Source: an uncultured Chromatiaceae bacterium (GTDB taxonomy: Bacteria > Pseudomonadota > Gammaproteobacteria > Enterobacterales > Alteromonadaceae). From it: a stretch of 64,000 bases of DNA. Positions 35,600 to 44,277 of the stretch are shown here, piece after piece. A program made the translations under genes and the position numbers. The DNA lies in the NCBI GenBank assembly GCA_937978655.1, contig CALJUX010000022.1, positions 1 to 64,000 on the forward strand, written 5' to 3'. How positions within the stretch are numbered: the stretch's first letter is position 1; each line of letters starts with the position of its first letter. The notes below the pieces were generated by a model. It ran no database searches, was not told where the DNA came from, and saw nothing but the letters and a program-made list of their open reading frames with translations.

Positions 35600-36340
35600 T
35601 CAGATGTCTGTCGGCTGTAACATCTGCTGCGTTGTGTACAAGGCCGGCATGCTGGCGGGGCCGAATAACGGCAGCTCGGGCGGGCAGATAAAACTGAGCG
35701 GCTCACCGCTGTATGGCTGGCGAAATGCAAGTTGGGTGGCATGCAACAACAAATGTGGCGCGGCCTGCTGTTGTGCCGGTGTGGCATAAATGGTATCGCC
35801 AAGAATAGGATGACCCAGACTCGCCAGATGCACCCGCAACTGATGCGAGCGGCCGGTGACTGGTTTTAACTGCAGCAAGGCCGAGTCGGCGTGCTGCCAC
35901 AACACGCGGTAATAGGTTTGGGCCGCTTTGCCGTGGCTGAAGCATACCTGATTACGCGGAGCTGCGCCCGGCTCCTCTGCTGGCACAGCCGCCAGCGGCA
36001 GGTCAATGTAACCGGCGTCAGCGACGGGCACGCCGGCGACCCGCGCGAGGTAGGTTTTGTCGACTTGCCGGCTGGCAAATTGTTGTTTCAGATCACGTTC
36101 GGCACTGCGGCGCAGCGCAAAAACCATCAGGCCGGAGGTTGCCAGATCCAGCCGGTGGATCAGGTACACGGCGGGGAATTGGCGGCTCAGCCGGCTCAGC
36201 ACACTGTCCTGCAAATGAGCGCCGCGGCCTGGGTTACTGAGCAAGCCTGACGGTTTTTCCACGACCAGCACATCTTTGTCCTGATACAGAATTTTGGGCC
36301 AGGGTTCCGCTGGCGGCTGATAGTGAAATGGCTTGGTCAA
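35600..36340 (-). CDS. rluA: RluA family pseudouridine synthase
   Basis: Pseudouridine synthase of 246 residues. The catalytic aspartate lies in LIHRLDLATSGLMVFAL, and GRSHQLRVHLASLGHPILGD is the second family block. The N-terminal PPAEPWPKILYQDKDVLVVE and the AERDLKQQF segment agree with E. coli RluA, which modifies 23S rRNA and some tRNAs. Another RluA-type gene starts 101 bases away in the opposite direction. Which of the two carries the E. coli activity cannot be settled by eye, though this one looks closer. Confidence 0.85.
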   Translation of the reverse strand: MTKPFHYQPPAEPWPKILYQDKDVLVVEKPSGLLSNPGRGAHLQDSVLSRLSRQFPAVYLIHRLDLATSGLMVFALRRSAERDLKQQFASRQVDKTYLARVAGVPVADAGYIDLPLAAVPAEEPGAAPRNQVCFSHGKAAQTYYRVLWQHADSALLQLKPVTGRSHQLRVHLASLGHPILGDTIYATPAQQQAAPHLLLHATQLAFRQPYSGEPLSFICPPELPLFGPASMPALYTTQQMLQPTDI

Positions 36341-36441
36341 TATAAGTGCTCGTGCAGAAAAAACAGGATTCTAGCGAATTTCTGGCATAAGGAAAGCCCC
36401 GGTTTTATAATGCCGGCCTTGTTGTGTCCATTGAGCCTTGT

Positions 36442-37110
36442 ATGACTGATCTGACTGACCTTGCGGTATTGCCCGCTACCGCTGAACCCTGGCAGCTGTT
36501 GTATCAGGATGAAGACCTGTTGGTGGTCAACAAACCGGCGCGGCTTTTGACAGTACCAGGCCGCCACCCGGCCAACCGGGATTGTCTGATCGCGCGAGTC
36601 CAGCTGGAGTTTCCGACCGCACAAGTGGTGCACCGGCTGGATTACGATACGTCCGGTCTGGTGTTAGTGCCGTTACATAAAAAGGCGTTGTCGTTGCTGA
36701 GCCAGCAATTTCAGGCCCGCAGCATCAGCAAACATTATCAGGCGCTGGTTGCGGGGGAAATTGCCGTCGATGGTGTCATCGATTTGCCAATTGCGGCGGA
36801 TGCCGCCAACCGGCCTTTGTATAAAATCTGCCAAAGCCAGGGCAAGCCGTCAACAACGCGGTATCAGCGCCTCAGTGTTGACCCGACGGGCCAGATCAGC
36901 AGGGTGCTGCTGGAACCGGTAACCGGGCGTTCGCATCAGCTGCGGCTGCATCTGGCCAGTATTGGCCACCCGATCCTTGGGGACGAATTTTACGCGCCGG
37001 CCCCCATCCAACAGCTGGCGCCACGGTTATGCCTGCACGCCTGCCAGATCCGTTTTCAGCAGCCCCGCACGGCGCAGTGGCTGACAGTGGAGCAGGCTCC
37101 GGCGTTCTGA
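36442..37110 (+). CDS. RluA family pseudouridine synthase (second copy)
   Basis: Pseudouridine synthase of 222 residues with the catalytic aspartate in VVHRLDYDTSGLVLVPL and the block GRSHQLRLHLASIGHPILGD. The start PWQLLYQDEDLLVVNKPARL lines up with the divergent copy at 35600-36340, so the two are paralogues. The RNA target is unknown. The ATG at 36442 is preferred to a GTG 18 bases upstream; neither has a strong binding site. It ends 14 bases before the converging rhombosortase gene. Confidence 0.85.
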   Translation: MTDLTDLAVLPATAEPWQLLYQDEDLLVVNKPARLLTVPGRHPANRDCLIARVQLEFPTAQVVHRLDYDTSGLVLVPLHKKALSLLSQQFQARSISKHYQALVAGEIAVDGVIDLPIAADAANRPLYKICQSQGKPSTTRYQRLSVDPTGQISRVLLEPVTGRSHQLRLHLASIGHPILGDEFYAPAPIQQLAPRLCLHACQIRFQQPRTAQWLTVEQAPAF

Positions 37111-37124
37111 GGCAGGGTTGTGCG

Positions 37125-37715
37125 TCAGCTGCGGCTGCGGATCTGTGAAAAGCTGTGCAGCGCGCCAAATAAGATCAGACCACAAATGGCGCCGTATAAA
37201 TGGGCGTCAATCGCGACGTCTGCTTCAATCAGCGTCACCAGATCTGAGCTGGCACCATGCCATTGCTCCCATGCCACTTTTGCCGCGACGCCGGCCAGGA
37301 TCAGCCAGCCACTGGACCAGTTGCGGCGAATATCTTCACAGGCGCCATACACCAGCAAAGTGTGCAACCAACCGGACAAGCCCACATAAAAACTGATAGC
37401 GGGGCTCCAGAATAACAACGCCAGGCTGATTAACAGCAGACCAGACAGCAGCAAAAATAAAAACTGCCAGCGTTGGTAATAGTTGCCGTGTAACAGCGTG
37501 ATCACCACAAGACCGGCCAGATTCATCAGCAGGTGCCAGCTGTTGGTATGCAGCAGGTGGCCGGTCCACAACCGCCACCATTCGCCGGCCAGGATAGCCT
37601 GACGGTCAAATTGCAAGATGCCACTGAGCGTCGGTTCAAACAGCGCCAGCAGTATCGCCAGCACCAGCAACAGCAAAGGGGCACCGCAAGTGGCCAATAA
37701 CGCAGAAAACTTCAA
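37125..37715 (-). CDS. rrtA: Rhombosortase (rhomboid family intramembrane protease)
   Basis: Membrane protease of 196 residues with about six helices. Catalytic serine S114 sits in YVGLSGWLHTLL and the histidine H172 in IDAHLYGAICG; the HLLHTNSWHLLMNLAGL block is in the expected place. The GLSGxLH form is typical of rhombosortases, which process proteins bearing a C-terminal GlyGly-CTERM sorting signal. I see no protein with such a tail in this window, so the substrates must be encoded elsewhere. Confidence 0.82.
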   Translation of the reverse strand: MKFSALLATCGAPLLLLVLAILLALFEPTLSGILQFDRQAILAGEWWRLWTGHLLHTNSWHLLMNLAGLVVITLLHGNYYQRWQFLFLLLSGLLLISLALLFWSPAISFYVGLSGWLHTLLVYGACEDIRRNWSSGWLILAGVAAKVAWEQWHGASSDLVTLIEADVAIDAHLYGAICGLILFGALHSFSQIRSRS

Positions 37716-37894
37716 AGTAATACCTCAGACGCGGGAAACAATGCTCAGTGTAACGCAATTGCGGCCGGCATATTATCTGATTTACGTCTGCTGCGCTGCG
37801 GCAGAACAGCGGCGGCAGCCGGTTGACAGCATTGCAGAAGGTCTTGTTTCTAAGTTATGGTGCGGTTTTGCAGTTGATTGAGTCTGGCTTATTT

Positions 37895-39652
37895 ATGTCC
37901 CAGTTACGTGCGTGTGGTTATGCAGTGCTTGGCGCTGCGTTGTTATGGAGTACGGCGTGGCTGGCGATGCCAGCACATGCGGCCGGCCAGCAGGATCCGG
38001 AGGCTGCGACCGGCATCGTCCGTAAGCAGCAAGTCAGCGCCAAAGAGTTTATGGTGGTATCGGCCAATCCTTATGCGACAGAGGCCGGTTATCAGATGTT
38101 AAAAAAAGGCAGCAGTGCCGTGGATGCGGCGATTGCCGTTCAGCTGGTGTTAGGACTGGTTGAGCCGCAAAGTTCCGGCATCGGCGGCGGGCTTTTTATG
38201 CTGGCCTGGCAGGAAAAAACCAAAAAACTACATACGCTGGATGGGCGTGAGACCGCGCCGGCAGCAGCGACACCGGACTGGTTTGTCCAGCAAGGTAAAT
38301 TGTTGGACTGGCCGCAGGCGTTTGTCGGTGGCAAGGCTGTGGGCACCCCGGGGGTGATTGCGGCATTGGCACAATCGCATCAGAAATTTGGCAAATTAGC
38401 CTGGGCTGAGTTGTTTAAGCCGGCGATCGTGCTGGCTGAACAGGGTTTTAAAGTATCGCCACGGCTGCATATGTTGCTGGCCGGCAGCCAACATCCGGGC
38501 TTAAAAAAATTCAGCAGCAGCCGCGAGTATTTTTTCCCCGACGGCAAGCCACTGCCGGTGGGTTTTGTGCGGAAAAATCCGGCTTATGCCAGCTTATTAA
38601 CGGCAATCGCGGCAAAAGGCCCTGAGGCCTTTTACCAGGGCGAGAATGCCAACGCTATTTTGCAAGCGGTCAATCAGGCCAGTATCAACCCCGGTCAGAT
38701 GACGTCAGCAGACTTGCGCAGTTATCAGCCGCTCTGGCGAGAGCCGGTCTGTGCCCCTTATCGTCAGCTGAAAGTTTGTGGCATGGCGCCGCCGAGTTCC
38801 GGCAGTATTGCCGTCTTGCAGATCCTCGGCATGCTGAATCATTTTGACCTGGCAGCGCTTAAACCTGAGTCGGCGGCGGCGGTGCATCTGTTGAGTCAGG
38901 CTAGTCGGCTGGCATTTGCCGATCGCGATCGTTATGCAGCCGATCCGGCATTCAGCCCAGTACCGGTGGCCGGCATGCTGGCGCCGGCATATCTGGCGCA
39001 GCGGGCGGCGCAGATTGATCTCAAACGTGACAATGCGCAGGTCAGTGCAGGTGTCCCTGAAGGCGCGCAGCCGTTAGGTCAGGCCAAAGCGCCCGAGTAC
39101 GCCAACACCAGCCATTTGTCGGTGGTTGATAAAGAAGGCAACGCCGTCAGTATGACCACCAGCATCGAAAATGCTTTTGGTTCAGGTCTGATGGTGAACG
39201 GCTATTTACTGAATAACCAGCTGACCGATTTTGCACTGCAGGCGCGTGAGCACGGACTGTGGGTTGCCAACCGGGTAGAGGCGGGGAAAAGACCGCGCTC
39301 ATCAATGGCGCCGATGTTGGTATTTGATAAGCATGATCAGCTGCAGATGATCGCAGGTTCGCCGGGTGGCAGCCGGATCATTAACTATGTCGCCCAATCG
39401 CTGGTGGCGATGATTGACTGGCAGATGGGGCCACAGCAGGCGGCCGACGCTGCCAAGTTTACTCACCGCAATGATGCGCTGGTGGTCGAAGAAGGCACGC
39501 CTTTAGTGCATTTACAGGGGCAGCTGCAGGAAATGGGTTATCAGTTTAAAATCAGCGAGCTGAACAGTGGGCTGCATCTGATCAAACGCGATGGCAAGCG
39601 CTGGCTTGGCGGTGCAGATCCACGCCGTGAAGGTGTGGCCAAAGGGCAATAG
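37895..39652 (+). CDS. ggt: Gamma-glutamyltransferase
   Basis: Periplasmic enzyme of 585 residues that cleaves or transfers the gamma-glutamyl group of glutathione. The signal peptide runs from MSQLRACGYAVLGAALLWST to about AHA at residue 29. The autoprocessing threonine is T405 in YANTSHLSVVD, which becomes the N-terminal nucleophile of the small subunit; GSPGGSRIINYVAQ and PRSSMAPMLVF are further family blocks. I chose the ATG at 37895 because the longer frame from 37823 puts residues before the signal peptide. Confidence 0.93.
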   Translation: MSQLRACGYAVLGAALLWSTAWLAMPAHAAGQQDPEAATGIVRKQQVSAKEFMVVSANPYATEAGYQMLKKGSSAVDAAIAVQLVLGLVEPQSSGIGGGLFMLAWQEKTKKLHTLDGRETAPAAATPDWFVQQGKLLDWPQAFVGGKAVGTPGVIAALAQSHQKFGKLAWAELFKPAIVLAEQGFKVSPRLHMLLAGSQHPGLKKFSSSREYFFPDGKPLPVGFVRKNPAYASLLTAIAAKGPEAFYQGENANAILQAVNQASINPGQMTSADLRSYQPLWREPVCAPYRQLKVCGMAPPSSGSIAVLQILGMLNHFDLAALKPESAAAVHLLSQASRLAFADRDRYAADPAFSPVPVAGMLAPAYLAQRAAQIDLKRDNAQVSAGVPEGAQPLGQAKAPEYANTSHLSVVDKEGNAVSMTTSIENAFGSGLMVNGYLLNNQLTDFALQAREHGLWVANRVEAGKRPRSSMAPMLVFDKHDQLQMIAGSPGGSRIINYVAQSLVAMIDWQMGPQQAADAAKFTHRNDALVVEEGTPLVHLQGQLQEMGYQFKISELNSGLHLIKRDGKRWLGGADPRREGVAKGQ

Positions 39653-39679
39653 CCACTATCCCAGAATTAAGGAACGTCC

Positions 39680-40417
39680 ATGAGCGTGATTTCAGTAGCA
39701 GACCAAGGCGTATTGACGCTGACGCTGGCGCGGCCGGAGAAAAAAAATGCATTGTCTGCGGCCATGTATCAACAACTCAGTGCAGCGTTGCAGCGGGCGA
39801 GCAGCGATGACCAGATCCGGGTGGTGCTGCTGACGGGCAGCCCGGACTGTTTCTGCGCCGGCAATGATTTAGCTGACTTTCTGGCGGGCGGCAGCCTGAA
39901 TCATGAACATCCGACTGTGCAGTTTTTACATCTGCTGTCGCAGTTTGATAAGCCGTTGGTCGCTGCAGTGGCGGGGCTGGCCATTGGCATTGGCACGACG
40001 GCATTGCTGCATTGTGATTTGGTGTACGCCACCGCGGATGCCCGGTTTCAGTTGCCGTTTACCGCGCTTGGACTTTGCCCCGAGGCTGCGTCAAGCCTGC
40101 TGTTGCCGCGCCTGATTGGCTATCAGCGCGCCGCACAGTATTTATTGCTTGGTGAAGCGTTTAACGGCGAACAGGCGTTGCAGATGGGGTTGGTGAACCA
40201 ACTGGCGACCCAGGCAGAATTGCCAGCGCTGGCGCGGCAAAAGGCGCTGCAGCTGGCCGCATTACCAGCTCAGGCGGTGCAGCAGTCAAAACGTCTGCTG
40301 AAACAGCCGTTGCAGCAGCAAATCCAGCATGTGTTGCATCAGGAGCTGGCCGAGTTTGAACAGTTGTTGCACAGCGACGATTGTAAAGCGGCATTAAATC
40401 GTTTCTTCCGGCGCTGA
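39680..40417 (+). CDS. Enoyl-CoA hydratase/isomerase family protein
   Basis: Crotonase-fold protein of 245 residues. The oxyanion-hole segments CAGNDLADFL and GLAIGIGTTALLHCDLVYAT are present. The active-site stretch LGLCPEAASSLLLPRLIGYQ carries a single glutamate in the position used by delta3,delta2-enoyl-CoA isomerases (ECI/PECI), so isomerase activity is as likely as hydratase. It follows ggt by 27 bases on the same strand and may share its transcript; AAGGA lies before the ATG. A terminator follows. Confidence 0.85.
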   Translation: MSVISVADQGVLTLTLARPEKKNALSAAMYQQLSAALQRASSDDQIRVVLLTGSPDCFCAGNDLADFLAGGSLNHEHPTVQFLHLLSQFDKPLVAAVAGLAIGIGTTALLHCDLVYATADARFQLPFTALGLCPEAASSLLLPRLIGYQRAAQYLLLGEAFNGEQALQMGLVNQLATQAELPALARQKALQLAALPAQAVQQSKRLLKQPLQQQIQHVLHQELAEFEQLLHSDDCKAALNRFFRR

Positions 40418-40427
40418 GCTTAAAACG

Positions 40428-40455
40428 ACAAAGCCCGCAACATTGCGGGCTTTGT
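40428..40455. terminator. Terminator after the enoyl-CoA hydratase gene
   Basis: ACAAAGCCCGCA pairs with TGCGGGCTTTGT around a four-base loop between converging genes. Confidence 0.8.
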
Positions 40456-40468
40456 GGCGGTACTGCCG

Positions 40469-40984
40469 TTAAATTTTGGTGCGGGCAAAGGGGTCATCTT
40501 TGATCACGGCCACCAGCCATTTGCCATTGTGTTTTTCCATTTTCACCATGCGCATATTTACCACTTTTTCATCGTTTTTGACGCCGGTAAAAATCAGCAT
40601 GACATCGGCTTTATCGGTATAAAACTCGCGCACGTTTTTGTTGGTATCTTCGATGGTGATTTCCACCTGGTCAAAACTCATATTCAGCAGTGTCCGGCCG
40701 ACGGCTTTGGCTGAGGCATAACCGTCCAGCACCCGCTTCAGTGACGGAACCGCATGACGTTTGGCTTCTTTGAGGTTGTTGTCGACCAGAACCGCTTTAA
40801 AAAAATCAACTGCGGTCAGTTCCGGCGAGTCCGTGGCGGTGGCGGCAGAGCCTGCTGCGGCCTGCATCGCCGGCGCTGCGGGCGCGCTCGCCGCAGGTGC
40901 TGCGGGTTCGCCGCAGGCGACAAGTAAACTCAAGGCTGAACAGCCGCCGATAACACGTAACACAGAAGACACAGAACTGGACAT
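40469..40984 (-). CDS. Predicted lipoprotein, unknown function
   Basis: Protein of 171 residues. The N-terminus MSSSVSSVLRVIGGCSALSL leads to the lipobox LLVAC with the lipidated cysteine near residue 24, followed by an alanine/proline-rich linker and a globular C-terminal part (about 65-171). ATG at 40984 has GGGGAA seven bases upstream. The C-terminal part, with DVMLIFTGVKNDEKVV and HNGKWLVAV, looks like a small NTF2-like or DUF4878-like fold, but I cannot name it with confidence. It lies downstream of cysK beyond a strong terminator. Confidence 0.8.
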   Translation of the reverse strand: MSSSVSSVLRVIGGCSALSLLVACGEPAAPAASAPAAPAMQAAAGSAATATDSPELTAVDFFKAVLVDNNLKEAKRHAVPSLKRVLDGYASAKAVGRTLLNMSFDQVEITIEDTNKNVREFYTDKADVMLIFTGVKNDEKVVNMRMVKMEKHNGKWLVAVIKDDPFARTKI

Positions 40985-41041
40985 CACAACATTCCCCGGT
41001 TTTTTCCGCAGTGTGCGCAATGCATCCGGGCCTGTAAAGCA

Positions 41042-41078
41042 AAAAAGGCTGCACTAGTGCTAATAGTGCAGCCTTTTT
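41042..41078. terminator. Terminator after cysK
   Basis: A 15-bp perfect stem, AAAAAGGCTGCACTA with TAGTGCAGCCTTTTT, closes a seven-base loop 19 bases beyond the cysK stop. Confidence 0.92.
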
Positions 41079-41096
41079 ATTCTGAAAGCATTAAGC

Positions 41097-42065
41097 TCAG
41101 GCTTGCAGCTCGGCTTCCGTAAACACATCTGCGAACAGCGCGCTGGACAGATAACGTTCAGCAGACGATGGCAGAATGACCACGATATTTTTGCCGGCAA
41201 ATTCCGGCAATTCGGCCAGCCGCTTGGCGGCAACGACGGCAGCACCAGACGAAATGCCGGCTAAAATGCCTTCTTCTTTCATCAGCCGGTGTGCCATCGC
41301 GATGGCGTCGTCATTGCTGACTGTTTCAACCCGGTCAATCAGTTCTAAATCGAGGTTGCCCGGAATAAAACCGGCGCCAATGCCCTGAATTTTGTGCGGG
41401 CCAGGTTTAATTTCCTGACCAGCCAGTTGCTGGCTAATCACCGGTGAATCCACTGGTTCTACCGCAACGCTGACCAGCGGGTGTTTTTTCTCCAGTTTGA
41501 TGTAACGGCTGACCCCAGTGATAGTTCCGCCGGTGCCAACGCCAGCAACGAATACGTCAACGTTGCCGTCGGTGTCGTTCCAAATTTCCGGGCCTGTGGT
41601 ATCAAAGTGAATTTGTGGGTTGGCCGGGTTTTCAAACTGCTGTAATAACAAGTATTTGTCAGGATTGGACGCCTGAATTTCTTTGGCTTTTTCAATGGCG
41701 CCTTTCATGCCTTTGGCGCCTTCAGTCAGCACCAGATTGGCACCTAAGGCTTTGAGCAGTTTACGGCGCTCTAAGCTCATGGTTGCAGGCATGGTCAAAG
41801 TCAGCGGGTAACCGCGGCTTGCTGCCACAAACGCCAGCGCGATACCGGTATTGCCGGAAGTTGGCTCAATCAGCTCTTTGCCAGGGCCTAACAAACCTTT
41901 TTTCTCGGCATCCCAAATCAGCGCGGCACCTAAGCGGCATTTGACGCTGAAACTCGGGTTACGGGATTCGATTTTGGCGTAGACGTTACCACTGGTGACG
42001 CGTTTTAATTTGACCAGCGGTGTGCGGCCGATTGACAATGAGTTGTCTTCATAAATGTTTGCCAT
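41097..42065 (-). CDS. cysK: Cysteine synthase A
   Basis: PLP enzyme of 322 residues that makes cysteine from O-acetylserine and sulfide. The PLP lysine is K42 in NPSFSVKCRLGAALI, the substrate loop is PTSGNTGIALAFVA, and the phosphate cradle is GVGTGGTITGVSRY. The C-terminal ILPSSAERYLSSALF is typical of CysK over CysM. GGAG lies upstream of the ATG at 42065. The gene faces the second moxR gene across a 125-bp AT-rich gap with repeated TATAAG-like words; CysB control is expected from the family but no site is certain. Confidence 0.95.
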   Translation of the reverse strand: MANIYEDNSLSIGRTPLVKLKRVTSGNVYAKIESRNPSFSVKCRLGAALIWDAEKKGLLGPGKELIEPTSGNTGIALAFVAASRGYPLTLTMPATMSLERRKLLKALGANLVLTEGAKGMKGAIEKAKEIQASNPDKYLLLQQFENPANPQIHFDTTGPEIWNDTDGNVDVFVAGVGTGGTITGVSRYIKLEKKHPLVSVAVEPVDSPVISQQLAGQEIKPGPHKIQGIGAGFIPGNLDLELIDRVETVSNDDAIAMAHRLMKEEGILAGISSGAAVVAAKRLAELPEFAGKNIVVILPSSAERYLSSALFADVFTEAELQA

Positions 42066-42190
42066 ACAGAGCTCCAGACAGACAAAGAATTTGGCCCAGC
42101 ATAACCGCTGATATAAAAAACGAAAGTAGCGTTTTGATATAAGTTATATGACTTAATGTTATAAGCGTTTGACGCGAATTTGAGGCATCT

Positions 42191-43033
42191 ATGCGTTTTC
42201 AAAGTAATGACTCTTATATAGTCACTCCCGAACTGGCGCTCGCGGTCAACGCCGCAGTCACTTTGCAAAAACCTTTATTAATCAAAGGCGAGCCTGGTAC
42301 CGGTAAAACCGAACTGGCCAAAGCGCTGGCGGCTGCGCTGGACACCGACTTATTGCAATGGCATATCAAATCGACCACTAAAGCGCAGCAGGGCTTGTAT
42401 GAGTATGACGCGGTGTCGCGCTTGCGCGACAGTCAGCTTGGTGATGCGCGGGTGCACGATATCGCTAACTACATCAAACCCGGCAAATTGTGGCAGGCCT
42501 TTACGGCGTCCAAGCGCCCGGTACTGCTGATTGATGAAATCGACAAGGCCGACATTGAATTCCCGAACGACCTGTTACACGAACTGGACCAGATGGCCTT
42601 TGATGTCTATGAAACCGGTCAAACAGTGCGCGCGGAGCAGCGTCCGGTGGTGATCATCACGTCCAATAACGAAAAAGAGCTGCCGGATGCATTTTTGCGC
42701 CGCTGTTTTTTCCATTACATCCGTTTTCCCGATGCTGATGCGCTGGAACGCATTGTCGATGTGCATTTACCCGGTTTATCGAAACAACTGCTGAGCGAAG
42801 CGTTACAAAGTTTTTTTGGCCTGCGCGAATTGCCGGCGCTGAAGAAAAAACCGTCGACTTCTGAGCTGATTGACTGGCTGCGCTTATTGCTGGCTGAGCA
42901 GGTAACGCCGGAGCAGCTGAAGCAAAGCCGGGAAACCGGTGGCTTAATGCCGTTATTTGGCGCTTTGCTGAAAAACGAACAAGACGTGGCTTTGGTCGAA
43001 AAACTGCTGTTTATGGCCAAAAGGGCGCGCTGA
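42191..43033 (+). CDS. MoxR-like AAA+ ATPase (second, CoxE-linked type)
   Basis: AAA+ ATPase of 280 residues, different from the Bat-operon MoxR. Walker A GEPGTGKT is at 33-40 and Walker B VLLIDE at 111-116, with IKSTTKAQQGLYEYD and LRRCFFHYIRFPD as blocks of the CoxD/YehL-like branch. GAGG with a six-base spacer precedes the ATG. Its stop codon shares one base with the start of the VWA gene (TGATG), as expected for an ATPase and VWA pair that assemble together. In other bacteria CoxD/CoxE-like pairs mature metalloenzymes, but no such enzyme is encoded nearby. Confidence 0.9.
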   Translation: MRFQSNDSYIVTPELALAVNAAVTLQKPLLIKGEPGTGKTELAKALAAALDTDLLQWHIKSTTKAQQGLYEYDAVSRLRDSQLGDARVHDIANYIKPGKLWQAFTASKRPVLLIDEIDKADIEFPNDLLHELDQMAFDVYETGQTVRAEQRPVVIITSNNEKELPDAFLRRCFFHYIRFPDADALERIVDVHLPGLSKQLLSEALQSFFGLRELPALKKKPSTSELIDWLRLLLAEQVTPEQLKQSRETGGLMPLFGALLKNEQDVALVEKLLFMAKRAR

Positions 43034-44211
43034 TGTTCAGTGGCTTCTTTCTGACGGTGCGCCGTCATGGTGTCAAAGTCAGTATCACCGAGTATCTGGA
43101 TTTGCTGCGCGCTGTGCAGCAACAGCTGGTGTTTGCTGATCTGGAGCAGTTTTATCAGCTGGCGCGGTTATGCTGGGTCAAAAACGAAACCGACTACGAC
43201 AAATTTGACCGCGCCTGTAGCGAATACTTCGACGGTGTCGAACAGCTGGATTTAGTCAGCGCCATTCCGGATGACTGGTTGACACCAGGTTTGCTGCGTC
43301 AGCTCTCAGACGAGGACAAAGCCGCGCTTAAAAGTCTCGGTGGCCTGGAGGCTTTACTCAACGCCTTTCGCGAACGCCTCGCCGAACAACAAGGTCGGCA
43401 TGCCGGCGGCAATAAATGGATTGGCACCGGCGGCAGCTCGCCTTTTGGCGCTTATGGCTTTCACCCGGAAGGCATTCGTGTCGGTCAGCAGGGCAGCGGC
43501 GCGCGCCGGGCGGTTAAAGTCTGGGACCAACGCGAATTTCAGCGTCTGTCCAGTGATGAAGTGCTGAATAACCGCAGTCTGCAGCTGGCTCTGCGGCAAT
43601 TACGTCGTTTTGCCCGTAGCGGCGCAGCCAGTGAACTGGATTTAAACGACACGATAAGCGCTACGTCAAAACAAGGCGGGCTGCTTGATTTGCGTTATCA
43701 GCGCGAACGGCATAATGCGGTGAAATTATTGCTGCTGTTTGATATTGGCGGTTCGATGGATGATTACATCCACGAATGCCGTCAGCTGTTTAATGCGGTG
43801 CGGGCCGAATTTAAACATCTGGAATTCTTTTATTTTCATAATTGTGTTTATGAAACGCTGTGGCGTGATGAAAAACGCCGGCCACAGGATGCGGTAGCAA
43901 CTAATCAGGTTTTGCATACCTATGGCCATGATTACAAGCTGATTTTTGTCGGTGATGCGACGATGGGGCCTTATGAAATCAGCTATCCGGGGGGCAGCGT
44001 CGAGCACTTTAATACCGAGGCCGGTGAGGTCTGGCTTAAGCGCTTGCTGGCACAGTTTCCGCAGGCGGTTTGGCTCAATCCGCAGCCAGAGGACTGGTGG
44101 TCGCATTATGCTTCTATCGGCCAGATTAACAAGCTGTGCAACGGCCGGATGTTTGGCTTAACGCTGGACGGTTTAGCCAGTGCTATCAATCAGTTAAAGC
44201 TCAAAAATTGA
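43033..44211 (+). CDS. VWA domain-containing protein, CoxE-like
   Basis: Soluble protein of 392 residues. The N-terminal part is helical (MFSGFFLTVRRHGVKVSITE), and the C-terminal VWA domain has a variant MIDAS, D-I-G-G-S in LLLFDIGGSMDDYIHECRQL, where the middle serine of DxSxS is glycine. FKHLEFFYFHNCVYETLWRD follows. That variant is usual in this branch as I recall it, not a defect. Coupled to the ATPase upstream; with it and the RDD protein downstream it probably forms a three-gene unit. Confidence 0.88.
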   Translation: MFSGFFLTVRRHGVKVSITEYLDLLRAVQQQLVFADLEQFYQLARLCWVKNETDYDKFDRACSEYFDGVEQLDLVSAIPDDWLTPGLLRQLSDEDKAALKSLGGLEALLNAFRERLAEQQGRHAGGNKWIGTGGSSPFGAYGFHPEGIRVGQQGSGARRAVKVWDQREFQRLSSDEVLNNRSLQLALRQLRRFARSGAASELDLNDTISATSKQGGLLDLRYQRERHNAVKLLLLFDIGGSMDDYIHECRQLFNAVRAEFKHLEFFYFHNCVYETLWRDEKRRPQDAVATNQVLHTYGHDYKLIFVGDATMGPYEISYPGGSVEHFNTEAGEVWLKRLLAQFPQAVWLNPQPEDWWSHYASIGQINKLCNGRMFGLTLDGLASAINQLKLKN

Positions 44212-44277
44212 AACCATTGCTGCATCCGCAATGGATTGTTAGTATCGGGTAAATTCTTTGTCCAAAGAGCCTGCGTC

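Noticed and set aside
43740..43760. Possible defective MIDAS (DxGxS) in the CoxE-like protein
   Set aside because: DIGGSM is, as far as I recall, the usual form in this subfamily, so it is not evidence of decay.
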